Shown: positions 54,072 to 63,600 of the stretch, piece by piece
Numbering within the stretch: the first letter of the stretch is position 1
How the letters are laid out: each line of letters opens with the position of its first letter
Source of the DNA: Mycobacterium paraterrae
GTDB lineage: Bacteria; Actinomycetota; Actinomycetes; Mycobacteriales; Mycobacteriaceae
DNA: 64,000 nt
NCBI RefSeq assembly: GCF_022430545.2
Contig: NZ_CP092488.2
Coordinates: 5,332,001 to 5,396,000, forward strand
Reading direction: 5' to 3'
Made by a program: the position numbers and the translations under genes
Notes under the pieces: model-generated
The model's database searches: none
What the model was told of the DNA's origin: nothing
Seen by the model: the letters and a program-made list of their open reading frames with translations, nothing else

Positions 54072-54799
54072 ACGGGCTGACGGAAACCGACTTACGAGAG
54101 CTGGCCGAGAAGGGCGCCGCCGAACTCGAGGGCGCCAGCGCCCTAGACCTGTTGCGGTGGACTGACGAGAACTTCGGCGGCGTCGGCGGGCCCCGCTCCA
54201 GCGCGACCTGTAACTACGTAGTTGCCTCCAACATGCAGGACGCTGTGCTGGTCGATCTGGCCGCCAAGGTCCGTCCCGGCGTACCGGTGTTGTTCTTGGA
54301 CACCGGATACCACTTCGTGGAAACCATCGGGACCCGCGACGCGGTCGAGGCCGTCTACGACGTACGCGTCTTGAACGTCACGCCGGAGCACTCGGTTGCC
54401 GAGCAGGACGAATTGCTCGGCAAGGATTTGTTTGCTCGTGAGCCCGGCGAATGCTGCCGGCTGCGTAAGGTCGCCCCGCTGGGTAAAGCGCTTCGCGGCT
54501 ACTCCGCGTGGGTGACCGGCCTGAGGCGGGTCGAGGCGCCGACGCGCGCGAATGCGCCGCTGATCAGCTTCGACGAGGCGTTCGGACTGGTCAAGATCAA
54601 CCCGCTGGCCGCCTGGTCCGACGAAGAAATGCAGACGTACATCGACGAGAACGACGTGCTGGTCAATCCGCTTGTCTACGACGGGTATCCGTCGATCGGC
54701 TGCGCACCGTGCACGGCCAAACCGGTCGAGGGTGCCGACCCGCGCAGCGGACGGTGGCAGGGACTGTCCAAGACTGAGTGCGGGCTGCACGCTTCGTGA
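54068..54799 (+). CDS. cysH: Adenylylsulfate (APS) reductase CysH
   Basis: A 243-residue thioredoxin-dependent APS reductase that yields sulfite for NirA. The [4Fe-4S] Cys pairs that mark APS rather than PAPS reductases are present (ECCRLRKV and GCAPCTAKP). The catalytic Cys is in the C-terminal KTECGLH, and FLDTGYHFVET is the nucleotide-binding stretch. The start ATG overlaps the nirA stop; the stop overlaps the next start (GTGA), so the three genes form one coupled operon. Confidence 0.94.
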   Translation: MNGLTETDLRELAEKGAAELEGASALDLLRWTDENFGGVGGPRSSATCNYVVASNMQDAVLVDLAAKVRPGVPVLFLDTGYHFVETIGTRDAVEAVYDVRVLNVTPEHSVAEQDELLGKDLFAREPGECCRLRKVAPLGKALRGYSAWVTGLRRVEAPTRANAPLISFDEAFGLVKINPLAAWSDEEMQTYIDENDVLVNPLVYDGYPSIGCAPCTAKPVEGADPRSGRWQGLSKTECGLHAS

Positions 54800-55494
54800 C
54801 CACCCTGGTTCTCGCGGCTCACGGGAGCAGAGATCCGCGGTCGGCGTCCAACGCGCGAGCGGTGGCCAACCAAATCCGGTTCATGCGGCCCGGACTGCGG
54901 GTCCGTGTCGCGTTCTGCGACCTGAACACGCCGCGCCTGGCTGACGTTCTCACACCGGCCGCGGTGGTGACGCCGTTCCTGCTGGCCGACGCCTACCACG
55001 CGCGCATCGATATTCCGCAGCAGATCGCCGATTGCGGTATGCCGGTCCGGCAAGCCGACGTGCTGGGTGAGGATGACCGGCTGGTATCGGTGCTATCCGA
55101 ACGGCTCGCCGAATTGGGTGTCGACAGAGCCGATCCGGAGTTGGGAGTCGCGGTCGTGGCGATCGGCTCGACCCATCCGGCGGCCAATGCCAGGACAGCA
55201 ACTGTCGCGGGCAAACTCGGCGCGGGCACCCAGTGGGCTGGTACGACAACGGCATTCGCCACCGGCAATGGTCCGTCGCCAGCCCAGGCAGCTGACCGAT
55301 TGCGCCGCAACGGCGCCCGCCGCGTCGTCATCGCGCCATGGTTTCTCGCACCCGGCAAACTAACCGATCGCGTGGCGAAATACGCTGCGGCGAATGGCAT
55401 TTCGATGTCGGCACCGCTCGGTAGGCATCGACTGGTAGCCGAGACGGTGCTCGATCGCTTCGACGCGGCGGTAGCCCTGCGCGCCGCGGCCTGA
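54796..55494 (+). CDS. Sirohydrochlorin ferrochelatase family protein (CbiX/Che-like)
   Basis: A 232-residue CbiX-type chelatase. TTLVLAAHGSRDPRSAS at the N-terminus carries the metal-binding His, VVTPFLLADAYHARIDIP the second motif, and a repeat of the fold follows (VAVVAIGSTHP; VVIAPWFLAPG). It probably inserts Fe2+ into sirohydrochlorin to make siroheme for NirA, as proposed for the gene at this place in Mtb (Rv2393). Cobalt chelation cannot be excluded. The start is GTG 54796, overlapping the cysH TGA by GTGA. Confidence 0.85.
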   Translation: MTTLVLAAHGSRDPRSASNARAVANQIRFMRPGLRVRVAFCDLNTPRLADVLTPAAVVTPFLLADAYHARIDIPQQIADCGMPVRQADVLGEDDRLVSVLSERLAELGVDRADPELGVAVVAIGSTHPAANARTATVAGKLGAGTQWAGTTTAFATGNGPSPAQAADRLRRNGARRVVIAPWFLAPGKLTDRVAKYAAANGISMSAPLGRHRLVAETVLDRFDAAVALRAAA

Positions 55495-55567
55495 GAGTGG
55501 ACTGTCTCGGACTCTGCTGCGAACTTCGCCCCTACCGCACCCTTCGAGGGCTACGGTAGCCATCACC

Positions 55568-56152
55568 ATGACACAAGCAACGCCATCCGCTAATACCCGC
55601 CCGGTCAGCAAGTGGGCCATCGCCACGTTCCTGCTCGGTCTGGTCAGCCTCATTCCACTGAGCGTGATCGCGGGCATCGTGACGTTCGTCAAGACCCGGG
55701 GCGGTCAGGTGTCCGGCCGCGGGTTGGCCGTCGCCGGCATCGTGATCTGCGTGCTCTGGGCAGCCGTCTGGTCCTACATCGAATGGCCGAAAGACGGGTT
55801 GATCACCGGCACAACGCAATCGGCACGCGTCGGCACCTGCTTCCAGCAGACCATCAACTCACCGGTCAGCTGCGACAAGCCTCATACCGACGAACTCTTC
55901 GCGATGCTGGCGCTCTCCCGCTTCCCCGACAGCGACCACGAACAGCGTGCTATCGAGAACCGTTGCAAGGAAGAGCTTTCCAAGTATTCACCGACCGCGC
56001 CCCGTGACCCGCAGCTGCATGTGGACGCCTGGTCGCCCGGCACCGAGTGGAAGCAACTCGACAGTCACGCCGCCGGCTGCGTGGCGCATTTCAGCGCCGA
56101 GCGGGTGGGCTCGATCAAGCTCGGCCCGGCCTTCAGTTGGGACTCACCGTAA
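55568..56152 (+). CDS. DUF4190/septum-formation-domain membrane protein
   Basis: A 194-residue protein: short cytoplasmic N-terminus, two membrane segments (WAIATFLLGLVSLIPLSVIA and LAVAGIVICVLWAAVWSYI), then an extracytoplasmic domain with four cysteines (TCFQQ, VSCDKPH, NRCKEEL, AGCVAHF). The Cys pattern and layout fit the actinobacterial DUF4190 plus septum-formation family. The function is unclear despite the name. It is separated from the chelatase by 73 bases and overlaps the 3' end of the convergent cysA by 20 bases. Confidence 0.75.
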   Translation: MTQATPSANTRPVSKWAIATFLLGLVSLIPLSVIAGIVTFVKTRGGQVSGRGLAVAGIVICVLWAAVWSYIEWPKDGLITGTTQSARVGTCFQQTINSPVSCDKPHTDELFAMLALSRFPDSDHEQRAIENRCKEELSKYSPTAPRDPQLHVDAWSPGTEWKQLDSHAAGCVAHFSAERVGSIKLGPAFSWDSP

Positions 56153-57191
56153 CCTGCTCGGCCGCGACGCCAGCGCTGCTGCGCGGCACCGTTGTCTCGG
56201 GCAGCGTCGGCACGCGGGTGGCGCGTACGTAAACGGTGTCCCCCGACTTCAACCCCAGCGCTTCGGCGTCACCGCGAGTGATCTGGGCGATGAACGGTCG
56301 ACCGGTGGCCGCGTTGGTCAGTTCGACACGGACCTCGAAGCCCAGCACCACCACCCGGTCGATCGTTGCGCGAACCACGCCGGTGGCCTCGGCGGTGCCG
56401 TCGGCGATCGGCAGATCGGGATTGCGGCCTACCCGAATGTCGTGTGGCCGAACCAGCGTCCCGTTGAGTGAGGACACCGCACCCAGGAACGACATCACGA
56501 AGGAGTTGGCCGGGGTGTCGTACACCTCGCGGGGTGAACCCACCTGCTCGATGCGGCCGTCCTTCAGCACCGCGATCCGGTCCGCGACATCCAGCGCCTC
56601 GGCCTGGTCGTGGGTCACCAGAACGGTCGTGACGTGGACCTCGTCGTGTAGCCGGCGCAACCAGGCCCGCAGGTCATCGCGAACTTTCGCGTCGAGGGCA
56701 CCGAACGGCTCGTCGAGCAACAACACCTGCGGGTCGACGGCCAGCGCGCGCGCCAGCGCCATGCGCTGGCGCTGGCCACCGGACAGCTGGCTGGGATAAC
56801 GGGTCTGGAACCCGCTGAGGCCCACCACCTCGAGCAGGTGGTCGACCTTCTCGGCGATCTCGGCTTTCGGCCGCTTCCGGATCTTCAATCCGAAGGCGAC
56901 GTTGTCGCGGACGGTCAAGTGCTTGAACGCCGCGTAGTGCTGGAACACGAACCCGATCCCGCGCCGTTGCGGCGCGACGGTCGTGACGTCGCGTCCGCCA
57001 ATCGTGATCGTCCCGGTGTCGGGTTGGTCGAGTCCGGCGATGGCGCGCAATAGCGTCGACTTGCCCGACCCGCTCGGGCCCAGCAGTGCGGTCAACGATC
57101 CTTGCGGCACGTCGAAGTCGACGTTGTCCAGCGCGACGAAATCGCCGTAGCGCTTGTTGGCTCCCCGCACGGTGATGGCATGGTCGGTCAT
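56133..57191 (-). CDS. cysA: Sulfate/thiosulfate ABC importer ATPase CysA
   Basis: A 352-residue ATPase: Walker A LLGPSGSGKSTLLRA, Q-loop GFVFQHYAAFKHLT, signature LSGGQRQRMALA, Walker B LLLDEPFGALDAKV, switch His VLVTHDQAEAL, plus the C-terminal TOBE-like domain of the CysA/MalK group. The start is ATG 57189-57191 with GGGGAGGAG about ten bases upstream; the frame opens earlier inside cysW. It powers CysT/CysW. It is last gene of the subI-cysT-cysW-cysA operon. Confidence 0.94.
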   Translation of the reverse strand: MTDHAITVRGANKRYGDFVALDNVDFDVPQGSLTALLGPSGSGKSTLLRAIAGLDQPDTGTITIGGRDVTTVAPQRRGIGFVFQHYAAFKHLTVRDNVAFGLKIRKRPKAEIAEKVDHLLEVVGLSGFQTRYPSQLSGGQRQRMALARALAVDPQVLLLDEPFGALDAKVRDDLRAWLRRLHDEVHVTTVLVTHDQAEALDVADRIAVLKDGRIEQVGSPREVYDTPANSFVMSFLGAVSSLNGTLVRPHDIRVGRNPDLPIADGTAEATGVVRATIDRVVVLGFEVRVELTNAATGRPFIAQITRGDAEALGLKSGDTVYVRATRVPTLPETTVPRSSAGVAAEQVTVSPN

Positions 57192-57210
57192 CAGCGCCGC
57201 TCCTCCCCTG

Positions 57211-58029
57211 TCATGCTTGCTTTGCCGCTCGGTTGCGGCGGGCATCGAGAATCACCTGGACGATCAGCACCAGCACGGACACCGCCATCAACAGCGTCGA
57301 TAAGGCGTAGGCGCCGTACTCGGCCCCGCGGTTGTAGCGGTCTGACACCAGCAGCGTCAGCGTCTGCGACTGGCCGGGCAGGTTGGACGAGACGATGAGG
57401 ACCGCGCCGTACTCGCCGAGCGTGCGCGCGATGGTCAGCACGACGCCGTAGGTCAGGCCCCAGCGGATCGAGGGCAGGGTGATCCGCCAGAACGTCTGCC
57501 ACCAGTTCGAACCCAGCGTCGCGGCGGCCTGCTCCTGGTCGTTGCCGATCTCGAGCAGCACCGGCTCGACCTCGCGCACCACGAACGGCAGCGTCGCGAA
57601 GACACTGGCCAGCACGATGCCGGGTAGGCCGAAGATGATCTTGAAGCCGAAGTCTTTCTCGACGAAGCCGAGCAGGCCCGCAGATCCCCACAGCACGATC
57701 AGGGCAACGCCGACCACGACCGGCGACACCGCGAACGGCAGGTCGATGATCGCCTGCAGGACGCCCTTACCGCGGAACCGGTTGCGGGCCAACATCAGTG
57801 CGGTCGGAATGCCGAAGACGACGTTGAGCGGCACCACGATCGCGACGACCAGCACCGACAGGTTCAGCGCGGAGATGGCCGCCGGGGTGCTGACCCAGGC
57901 GAAGAACTGGCCGAGCCCGGGCCGGAATGTCCGCCACAGGATCAGTCCGACCGGGATGACGAGCAGCACGGTCACGTAGGCCAGCGCCAGGAAGCGCAGC
58001 AGGTATTTAACGGGAGGCGACAAGGTCAT
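57211..58029 (-). CDS. cysW: Sulfate/thiosulfate ABC importer permease CysW
   Basis: A 272-residue permease with about six membrane segments; the EAA-type cytoplasmic loop is EQAAATLGSNWWQTFWRITLP. It pairs with CysT to form the sulfate channel. ATG 58027-58029. It is separated from cysT by 49 bases and from cysA by 19. Confidence 0.94.
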   Translation of the reverse strand: MTLSPPVKYLLRFLALAYVTVLLVIPVGLILWRTFRPGLGQFFAWVSTPAAISALNLSVLVVAIVVPLNVVFGIPTALMLARNRFRGKGVLQAIIDLPFAVSPVVVGVALIVLWGSAGLLGFVEKDFGFKIIFGLPGIVLASVFATLPFVVREVEPVLLEIGNDQEQAAATLGSNWWQTFWRITLPSIRWGLTYGVVLTIARTLGEYGAVLIVSSNLPGQSQTLTLLVSDRYNRGAEYGAYALSTLLMAVSVLVLIVQVILDARRNRAAKQA

Positions 58030-58078
58030 TTTGCGCCACTCCTCCTCATCGCTCCGCTTTGCATCGTCGTCGGCGCGG

Positions 58079-58927
58079 TCACGACAGCTCCTCGCGCTTG
58101 GCGGCGCGCGATCCCAAACTGCGCAGCACGAGCAGCACGACGAAGGAGATCAGCAGCAGCACAATCGATATCGCCGCGGCCCCGGTGCGGTCATCGTTCT
58201 CGATGAGCGTGCGGATCCACTGCGACGACACTTCGGTCTTGCCCGGAACCGCGCCGCCGATCAGCACCACCGAACCGAATTCGCCGATGGCTCTGGCGAA
58301 CGTCAGCCCGGCGCCGGTCAGCAGGACCGGGGTCAGCGAAGGCAGCACGACGGTGGTGAAAATCGTCGCGTTGTTGGCGCCCAGCGACGCGGCCGCCTCC
58401 TCGGTCTCATGGTCGATCTCGAGAAGCACCGGCTGCACCGCGCGCACGACGAAGGGCAGCGTGACGAAGGCGAGCGCCACGCCCACGCCCCACGCCGTGT
58501 GCTGAAGATGCAGGCCGACCGGGCTGTGATTTCCGTACAGCGCTAGCAGCACCAGGCTGGCCACGATCGTCGGCAGGGCGAACGGCAGGTCGATGAGAAC
58601 GTCGACCAGTCGCTTGCCCGGAAAGTCGTCGCGCACCAGCACCCAGGCGATCAGCAGTCCGAACACCATGTTCAGCACGGTGACACCGGCGGAGATGGTC
58701 AGGGTCACGCGGAAAGATTCGAGTGCCGCATTCGAGGTAACCGCGAGCCAGAACGCCTGCCAGCCGCCACCGATCGACTGCCACAGGATCGCGGCAAGCG
58801 GCAGCAGCACGATGACGGAGAGCCATACGACGGAGACGCCGACCCGTAGCGACGTTCCGTTGTTGATTAGCTTGTTGCGGCCATGGGGTTTCGCGCTGGC
58901 AACCTCGCGCGCAATCGCGGTCGTCAT
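58079..58927 (-). CDS. cysT: Sulfate/thiosulfate ABC importer permease CysT
   Basis: A 282-residue permease with about six membrane segments and the EAA loop EEAAASLGANNATIFTTVVL. The start ATG (58925-58927) overlaps the subI stop by ATGA; the longer frame to 59107 lies within subI. It forms the membrane channel with CysW. Confidence 0.94.
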   Translation of the reverse strand: MTTAIAREVASAKPHGRNKLINNGTSLRVGVSVVWLSVIVLLPLAAILWQSIGGGWQAFWLAVTSNAALESFRVTLTISAGVTVLNMVFGLLIAWVLVRDDFPGKRLVDVLIDLPFALPTIVASLVLLALYGNHSPVGLHLQHTAWGVGVALAFVTLPFVVRAVQPVLLEIDHETEEAAASLGANNATIFTTVVLPSLTPVLLTGAGLTFARAIGEFGSVVLIGGAVPGKTEVSSQWIRTLIENDDRTGAAAISIVLLLISFVVLLVLRSLGSRAAKREELS

Positions 58928-59961
58928 CCGGTGGCCTGCGTGTAGATCTTGGTGATGCTGCCCGACTTCTTGTCGAACAGCTGCGGGTCTACCGTCGGCC
59001 AGCCGCCCAGATCGGCGAGCGTCCACAATTTCTGCGGCACTGGGAACTGGTCGCGTACCTGCGCGGCGATCGCGGGATCCACGGGGCGGAATCCGGCAGC
59101 TGCCCACACCTTTTGGGCCTCGGCGGTGTACTGGAAGTTCTTGAAGGCGACGGCGGCGTTCACGTGCGGACTGGTAGTCACCACCGCCACCGGATTCTCG
59201 ATCTTGATGGTCTGCGGCGGATTGAGGTGGATGATCGGCTTCCCTTGTCGCTCGGTGGCGATGGCCTCGTTCTCGTAACTGATCAGCACATCACCGCTGC
59301 CCTGGACGAACACGTCGGTGGCCTCGCGTCCGGAGCCCGGGCGCAGCTTGACGTGCTGGCTGACCAGCTTGTGGACGAAGTCGAGGCCGGCTTTCGGGTC
59401 GTGGCCGCCGTTGCTCTTGACCACGTAGGGCGCCAGCAGGTTCCACTTCGCCGAGCCGGAACTCAGCGGGCTGGGCGTCACCACCTCGATACCGGGACGC
59501 AGCAGGTCGTCCCAGTCTTTGATGTTCTTGGGATTGCCGGGGCGCACCACCAGGGTCACGACCGACCCGAAGGGGATGCCTTTGGTGGCGTCTTTGTCCC
59601 AGTCCTTCGAGACCTTGCCCGCCTTGACCAGCCGGGTGATGTCGGGCTCGACGGAGAAGTTGACGATGTCGGCGGGTTTGCCGTCGACGACACCGCGGGA
59701 CTGATCACCCGATGCGCCGTAGGAGGCGATCACCTGGATCCCTTTGCCCTCGGGTGAGGCGTTGAACGCCGGGATGACCTTGCTCCAACCAGGCTCGGGT
59801 ACCGAATATGCGACCAGGGTGATGCTGGTCTTGGCGCCGGAAGATCCGCCTCCGCCCACGACATCGCTGGCACCTCCGTGGCACGCGGCGATCATCCCCG
59901 CGGCGACGGTCAACGCAACAGCGTGTCGCCACGACGGGGAGGGTTTGTTGTCGTCGAACAA
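58924..59961 (-). CDS. subI: Sulfate-binding lipoprotein SubI
   Basis: A 345-residue periplasmic-type binding lipoprotein. The start is chosen at TTG 59961-59959, which has AAAGG about eight bases upstream. It gives a signal peptide (MFDDNKPSPSWRHAVALTVA) ending in the lipobox MIAAC with Cys about residue 24. An upstream ATG in the same frame (60043-60045) would put a poorly hydrophobic 28-residue extension in front and overlap the leader peptide. Binding-fold signatures include YGASGDQSRGVVDGKPADIV and FGSVVTLVVRPGNPKNI. It delivers sulfate to CysTWA and probably has its translation set by the cysteine leader 71 bases upstream. Confidence 0.9.
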   Translation of the reverse strand: MFDDNKPSPSWRHAVALTVAAGMIAACHGGASDVVGGGGSSGAKTSITLVAYSVPEPGWSKVIPAFNASPEGKGIQVIASYGASGDQSRGVVDGKPADIVNFSVEPDITRLVKAGKVSKDWDKDATKGIPFGSVVTLVVRPGNPKNIKDWDDLLRPGIEVVTPSPLSSGSAKWNLLAPYVVKSNGGHDPKAGLDFVHKLVSQHVKLRPGSGREATDVFVQGSGDVLISYENEAIATERQGKPIIHLNPPQTIKIENPVAVVTTSPHVNAAVAFKNFQYTAEAQKVWAAAGFRPVDPAIAAQVRDQFPVPQKLWTLADLGGWPTVDPQLFDKKSGSITKIYTQATG

Positions 59962-60032
59962 TGGTCGACCTTTCGGCAGTTGAGCTTGACGTCTGACAGA
60001 TCCCGATACGAAGAAACGAAGGGGGCAGAAGG

Positions 60033-60125
60033 TCAGCGACAACAATGCACGTCAGCGACGGCGCAATCGCCCACGGCAATGAGCGCCAAGACGTGGCACT
60101 CGGTACTGCCGGACGCTGCGTGCAT
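60033..60125 (-). CDS. Cysteine-rich leader peptide upstream of subI (attenuator)
   Basis: A 30-residue frame starting MHAASGSTECHVLALIAVGD and ending VHCCR, with adjacent cysteines one codon before the stop and two more at positions 10 and 21. A TAGGCT -10 lies six bases before ATG 60125-60123, the spacing of a leaderless transcript. Position and design match the polycysteine leaders of M. smegmatis sulfur operons. It lies 71 bases before subI and probably couples sulfate-importer translation to cysteine supply. Confidence 0.82.
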   Translation of the reverse strand: MHAASGSTECHVLALIAVGDCAVADVHCCR

Positions 60126-60175
60126 GGGCGAAGCCTAACAGAATGCTGTGCGCGCGCAGCCAAACCCGCTGCAGG

Positions 60176-60271
60176 TCAGCGGGTCAGCAGCCAAGCAACG
60201 ATCACCAAGACCACCAGCGCAACCAGGATCAAGGTGACCCGCGACCGCGGCATTCCGGTGTTTGCGCTCAT
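60176..60271 (-). CDS. Tiny single-pass membrane protein
   Basis: A 31-residue frame (MSANTGMPRSRVTLILVALV ... WLLTR): a basic N-terminus, then one hydrophobic helix of about 19 residues and a closing Arg. ATG 60269-60271 overlaps the stop of the next gene upstream by ATGA, so the pair is translationally coupled. It lies about 50 bases before the subI leader. No function is recognised; a subunit-like or regulatory role in membrane complexes is possible. Confidence 0.6.
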   Translation of the reverse strand: MSANTGMPRSRVTLILVALVVLVIVAWLLTR

Positions 60272-60462
60272 CCGGCTTCTTCGTCGCTGCGCCGGAGGCG
60301 GTTCATCAGGGTGATTCCGCGACCCAGCGCGCTGTCCAGCGCGGCGGCAATGGCGAAGGCCAACACCAGCACCACCGGCATCACCACGATCGTCTGGAAG
60401 ACGAACCCCAGGCCGGACAGCCACAGCTCGACGCCGTCCCACCAGTTGAGGATCGCGTTCAT
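60268..60462 (-). CDS. Small conserved-type membrane protein
   Basis: A 64-residue protein (MNAILNWWDGVELWLSGLGF start): an amphipathic N-terminus, a hydrophobic segment FQTIVVMPVVLVLAFAIAAA and a basic acidic-tailed end NRLRRSDEEAG. Position near subI recalls small membrane proteins annotated at this place in Mtb (Rv2401A), though I am unsure of the identity. Its start is about 40 bases from the divergent cobalamin riboswitch. Confidence 0.65.
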   Translation of the reverse strand: MNAILNWWDGVELWLSGLGFVFQTIVVMPVVLVLAFAIAAALDSALGRGITLMNRLRRSDEEAG

Positions 60463-60503
60463 CCGGCTCAGCCTATCGGCTGGATTAAGCTGGTGCGCGC
60501 ATG

Positions 60504-60604
60504 TCTCGTGGTGACAGGAATCCGGTGCAAGCCCGGGGCGGTTCCGCCACTGTGATGGCCGCGGCGCCGAGCCGACGGTCAGAGCCAGACACTGGCCACG
60601 AGGC
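60504..60604 (+). ncRNA. Cobalamin riboswitch controlling cobN
   Basis: Closing stem CTCGTGG (60505-60511) pairs with CCACGAG (60596-60602). Inside are GACAGGAATCCGGTGCAAG, a GGGGCGGTTCCGCCACTGTG element and the B12-box-like CAGAGCCAGACACTGG, in the order of adenosylcobalamin riboswitches. Downstream, CGGGG-CGAGAA-CCCCG (60616-60630) forms a hairpin next to the cobN ribosome binding site GAGGAGGAA. Control is probably by sequestering that site when B12 is present. Confidence 0.9.
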
Positions 60605-60643
60605 ACTCCAATCGACGGGGCGAGAACCCCGAGGAGGAACCTT

Positions 60644-63600
60644 TTGAGCCACCGCATCGCCCTGCTGTCCACATCCGACACCGACCTGCTGTCGGCGCGT
60701 GCGTCGCTGGCGCCCTACAACCTGGGCAACCCGGCGCGTCAGCCGATCGAAGATGTTCTCGCCGACGCCGAGGTGGTGATCCTGCGGGTACTGGGCTCGT
60801 CGGCGGAGGTGGCCGAGGAACTCACCGCGCTGCGGGCCACCGGTCTTCCGCTGGTGGTGCTCGGCGGCGAGCGTACGCCCAGCGCGGAGTTGATGGAATG
60901 CTCGACCGTTCCGATCGGGCTTGCCGCGCAGGCACATTCGTATCTTGCCGAGGGCGGTCCGGCCAATCTCGCTCAGCTGCATGCGTTTTTGTGTGACACC
61001 GTGTTGCTCACCGGTGAGGGGTTCGACGAGCCGGTGGTGATCCCCGAGTGGGGCTACGCCGCCCGGTCCGCCGATGTGACGGCCGAGACGCGGGTCGGCG
61101 TGCTGTACTACCGGGCCCACGAGGTCAGCGGGAACTCCGGCTTCGCTCACGCGCTGGCCGACGCGGTCGACGCCACCGGCAACGCAGTCGGTGTGCCGAT
61201 CTTCGCATCGTCGCTGCGCAGCGCGCCCGACGAATTGTTCGACGCGCTCGGCACTTTGGATGCACTCGTGGTCAGCATGCTGGCAGCCGGCGGGTCCAAG
61301 TCGGCCGCCGCCGGCGCCGGTGAAGACGACTCGTCGTGGGACATCGAACGGATTGCCGCATTGGACATCCCGGTGCTGCAGGGTCTTTGCCTGACCTCGT
61401 CGCGCGAGGAGTGGCAGGCATCAGACGATGGTGTCACTCCTTTGGATTCGGCGACGCAGATCGCGATCCCCGAGTTCGACGGGCGGATCATCACCGCGCC
61501 ATATTCGTTCAAGGAGGTCGACAACGACGGGCTGCCGCACTATGTCGCCGATCCGGAACGTTGCGCGCGGGTCGCCGCGATTGCGGTGAACCACGCGATG
61601 CTGCGCCGCATCCCCAACCAGGACAAGAAGATTGCGTTGGTGCTGTCGGCCTATCCGACCAAGCATTCGCGGGTCGGCAATGCGGTAGGCCTCGACACCC
61701 CGGCGTCCGCGGTGCGGCTGCTGCACCGCCTCGCCCGGGACGGCTACGACGTCGGCGACGGGTTCGGCGTGCTCGGCATCGACGACGAGACGCAGGCCGG
61801 TGATCAGCTGATGCATACGCTGATCGACGCGGGCGGCCAAGACGAACAGTGGCTCACCACAACCCAGGTCGACGGCGCGCAGGTGAAAGTGACTCCGGCG
61901 CAGTACACCGAGTGGACCGCGGGCCTGCCCAAAGAACTCCGCGATGCGATCACCGAGGCGTGGGGCCCGGCACCCGGACGGCTGTTCGTCAACGACGACG
62001 GCGACGTGGTGATCGCTGCGCTGCGGTCCGGCAACGTGGTGCTGATGATCCAGCCGCCGCGCGGATTCGGCGAGAACCCCGTGGCGATTTACCACGACCC
62101 CGACATGGCGGTCAGCCACCACTACCTGGCCGCGTACCGCTGGCTCGAGCACGGCTTCGGGGCCCACGCGGTGGTCCACCTCGGCAAGCACGGCTCGATG
62201 GAATGGCTGCCCGGCAAGAACGCCGCGCTGTCGGCGGCGTGCGCCACCGACGCGGTGCTGGGGAACCTGCCGCTGATCTATCCGTTCCTGGTCAACGACC
62301 CCGGTGAAGGCGCCCAAGCCAAGCGCCGCGCCCACGCCACGATCATCGACCACCTCATTCCGCCGATGGCGCGCGCCGAAAGCTACGGCGACATCGCCCG
62401 ACTCGAGCAGCTGCTGGACGAATACGGCAACATCGCGGCGATGGACCCGGCCAAGCTGCCGGCGATCCGCGGCGAGATCTGGAATCTGATGCGTGCCGCC
62501 GAGATGCACCGCGATCTCGGGCTCGACGACCGTCCCGACGACGAGGAGTTCGACGACTTCCTGCTCCACGTCGACGGGTGGCTGTGCGAGATCAAGGACG
62601 CCCAGATTCGCGACGGTCTGCATGTCCTCGGTGAAGCGCCGACCGGCGAGGCGCGAGTCAATCTGGTGCTTGCCATCCTTCGGGCCGCGCAGGTGTGGGG
62701 CGGTAAGGACCACGCCGTGCCGGGACTGCGCACCGCGCTCGGCCTCAAAGACGGCGCCGAGATTTCGGCCGTCGACGAGATCGAGAGCCGTGCCCGCGCG
62801 TTGGTCGAAGCGATGGAGTCCGCCGGCTGGGACGTCGACGGTGTCGATGCCCTGCACGACGAGCCGGACGTACAAGCGTCATTGCGGTTCGCCGCCACCG
62901 AGGTGGTGCCGCGGCTGTCAGGTACCGCGGGTGAGCTCGACGCGGTAATGCGCGCCCTGGCAGGCGGTTTCGTGCGGCCGGGGCCGTCGGGCTCGCCGCT
63001 GCGTGGCCTGGTGAACGTCTTGCCGACGGGCCGCAACTTCTACACCGTGGACCCGCGGGCGGTCCCGTCGCGGCTGGCCTGGGAGACGGGCCAGGCGATG
63101 GCCGAATCGCTGCTGCAGCGCTACCTCGACGACACCGGCAGCTACCCCGAATCAGTAGGCCTGTCGGTGTGGGGCACCAGCGCGATGCGCACCTCCGGTG
63201 ACGACATCGCCGAAGTGCTTGCCCTGCTGGGTGTTCGGCCGGACTGGGACGAGGCGTCGCGACGGGTCAGCCGACTGGAGATCGTCCCGCTCGACGAGCT
63301 CGGCCGCCCGCGCATCGACGTGACGATCCGCATCTCCGGTTTCTTCCGTGACGCTTTCCCCCACGTCGTGACGATGCTCGACGACGCGGTCCGGATGGTG
63401 GCGCTGCTCGACGAGCCGGATCAGGACAACTACGTGGCGGCCCACGCGCGAGCCGACCTCGCTCAACATGGTGACGAACGGCGCGCCACAACAAGGGTTT
63501 TCGGGTCTAAGCCGGGGTCGTACGGCGCGGGAATCCTGCAGCTGGTCGAAGCCGGCACGTGGCGCGACGACAAAGATCTGGCCGAGGTGTACACGGCTTG

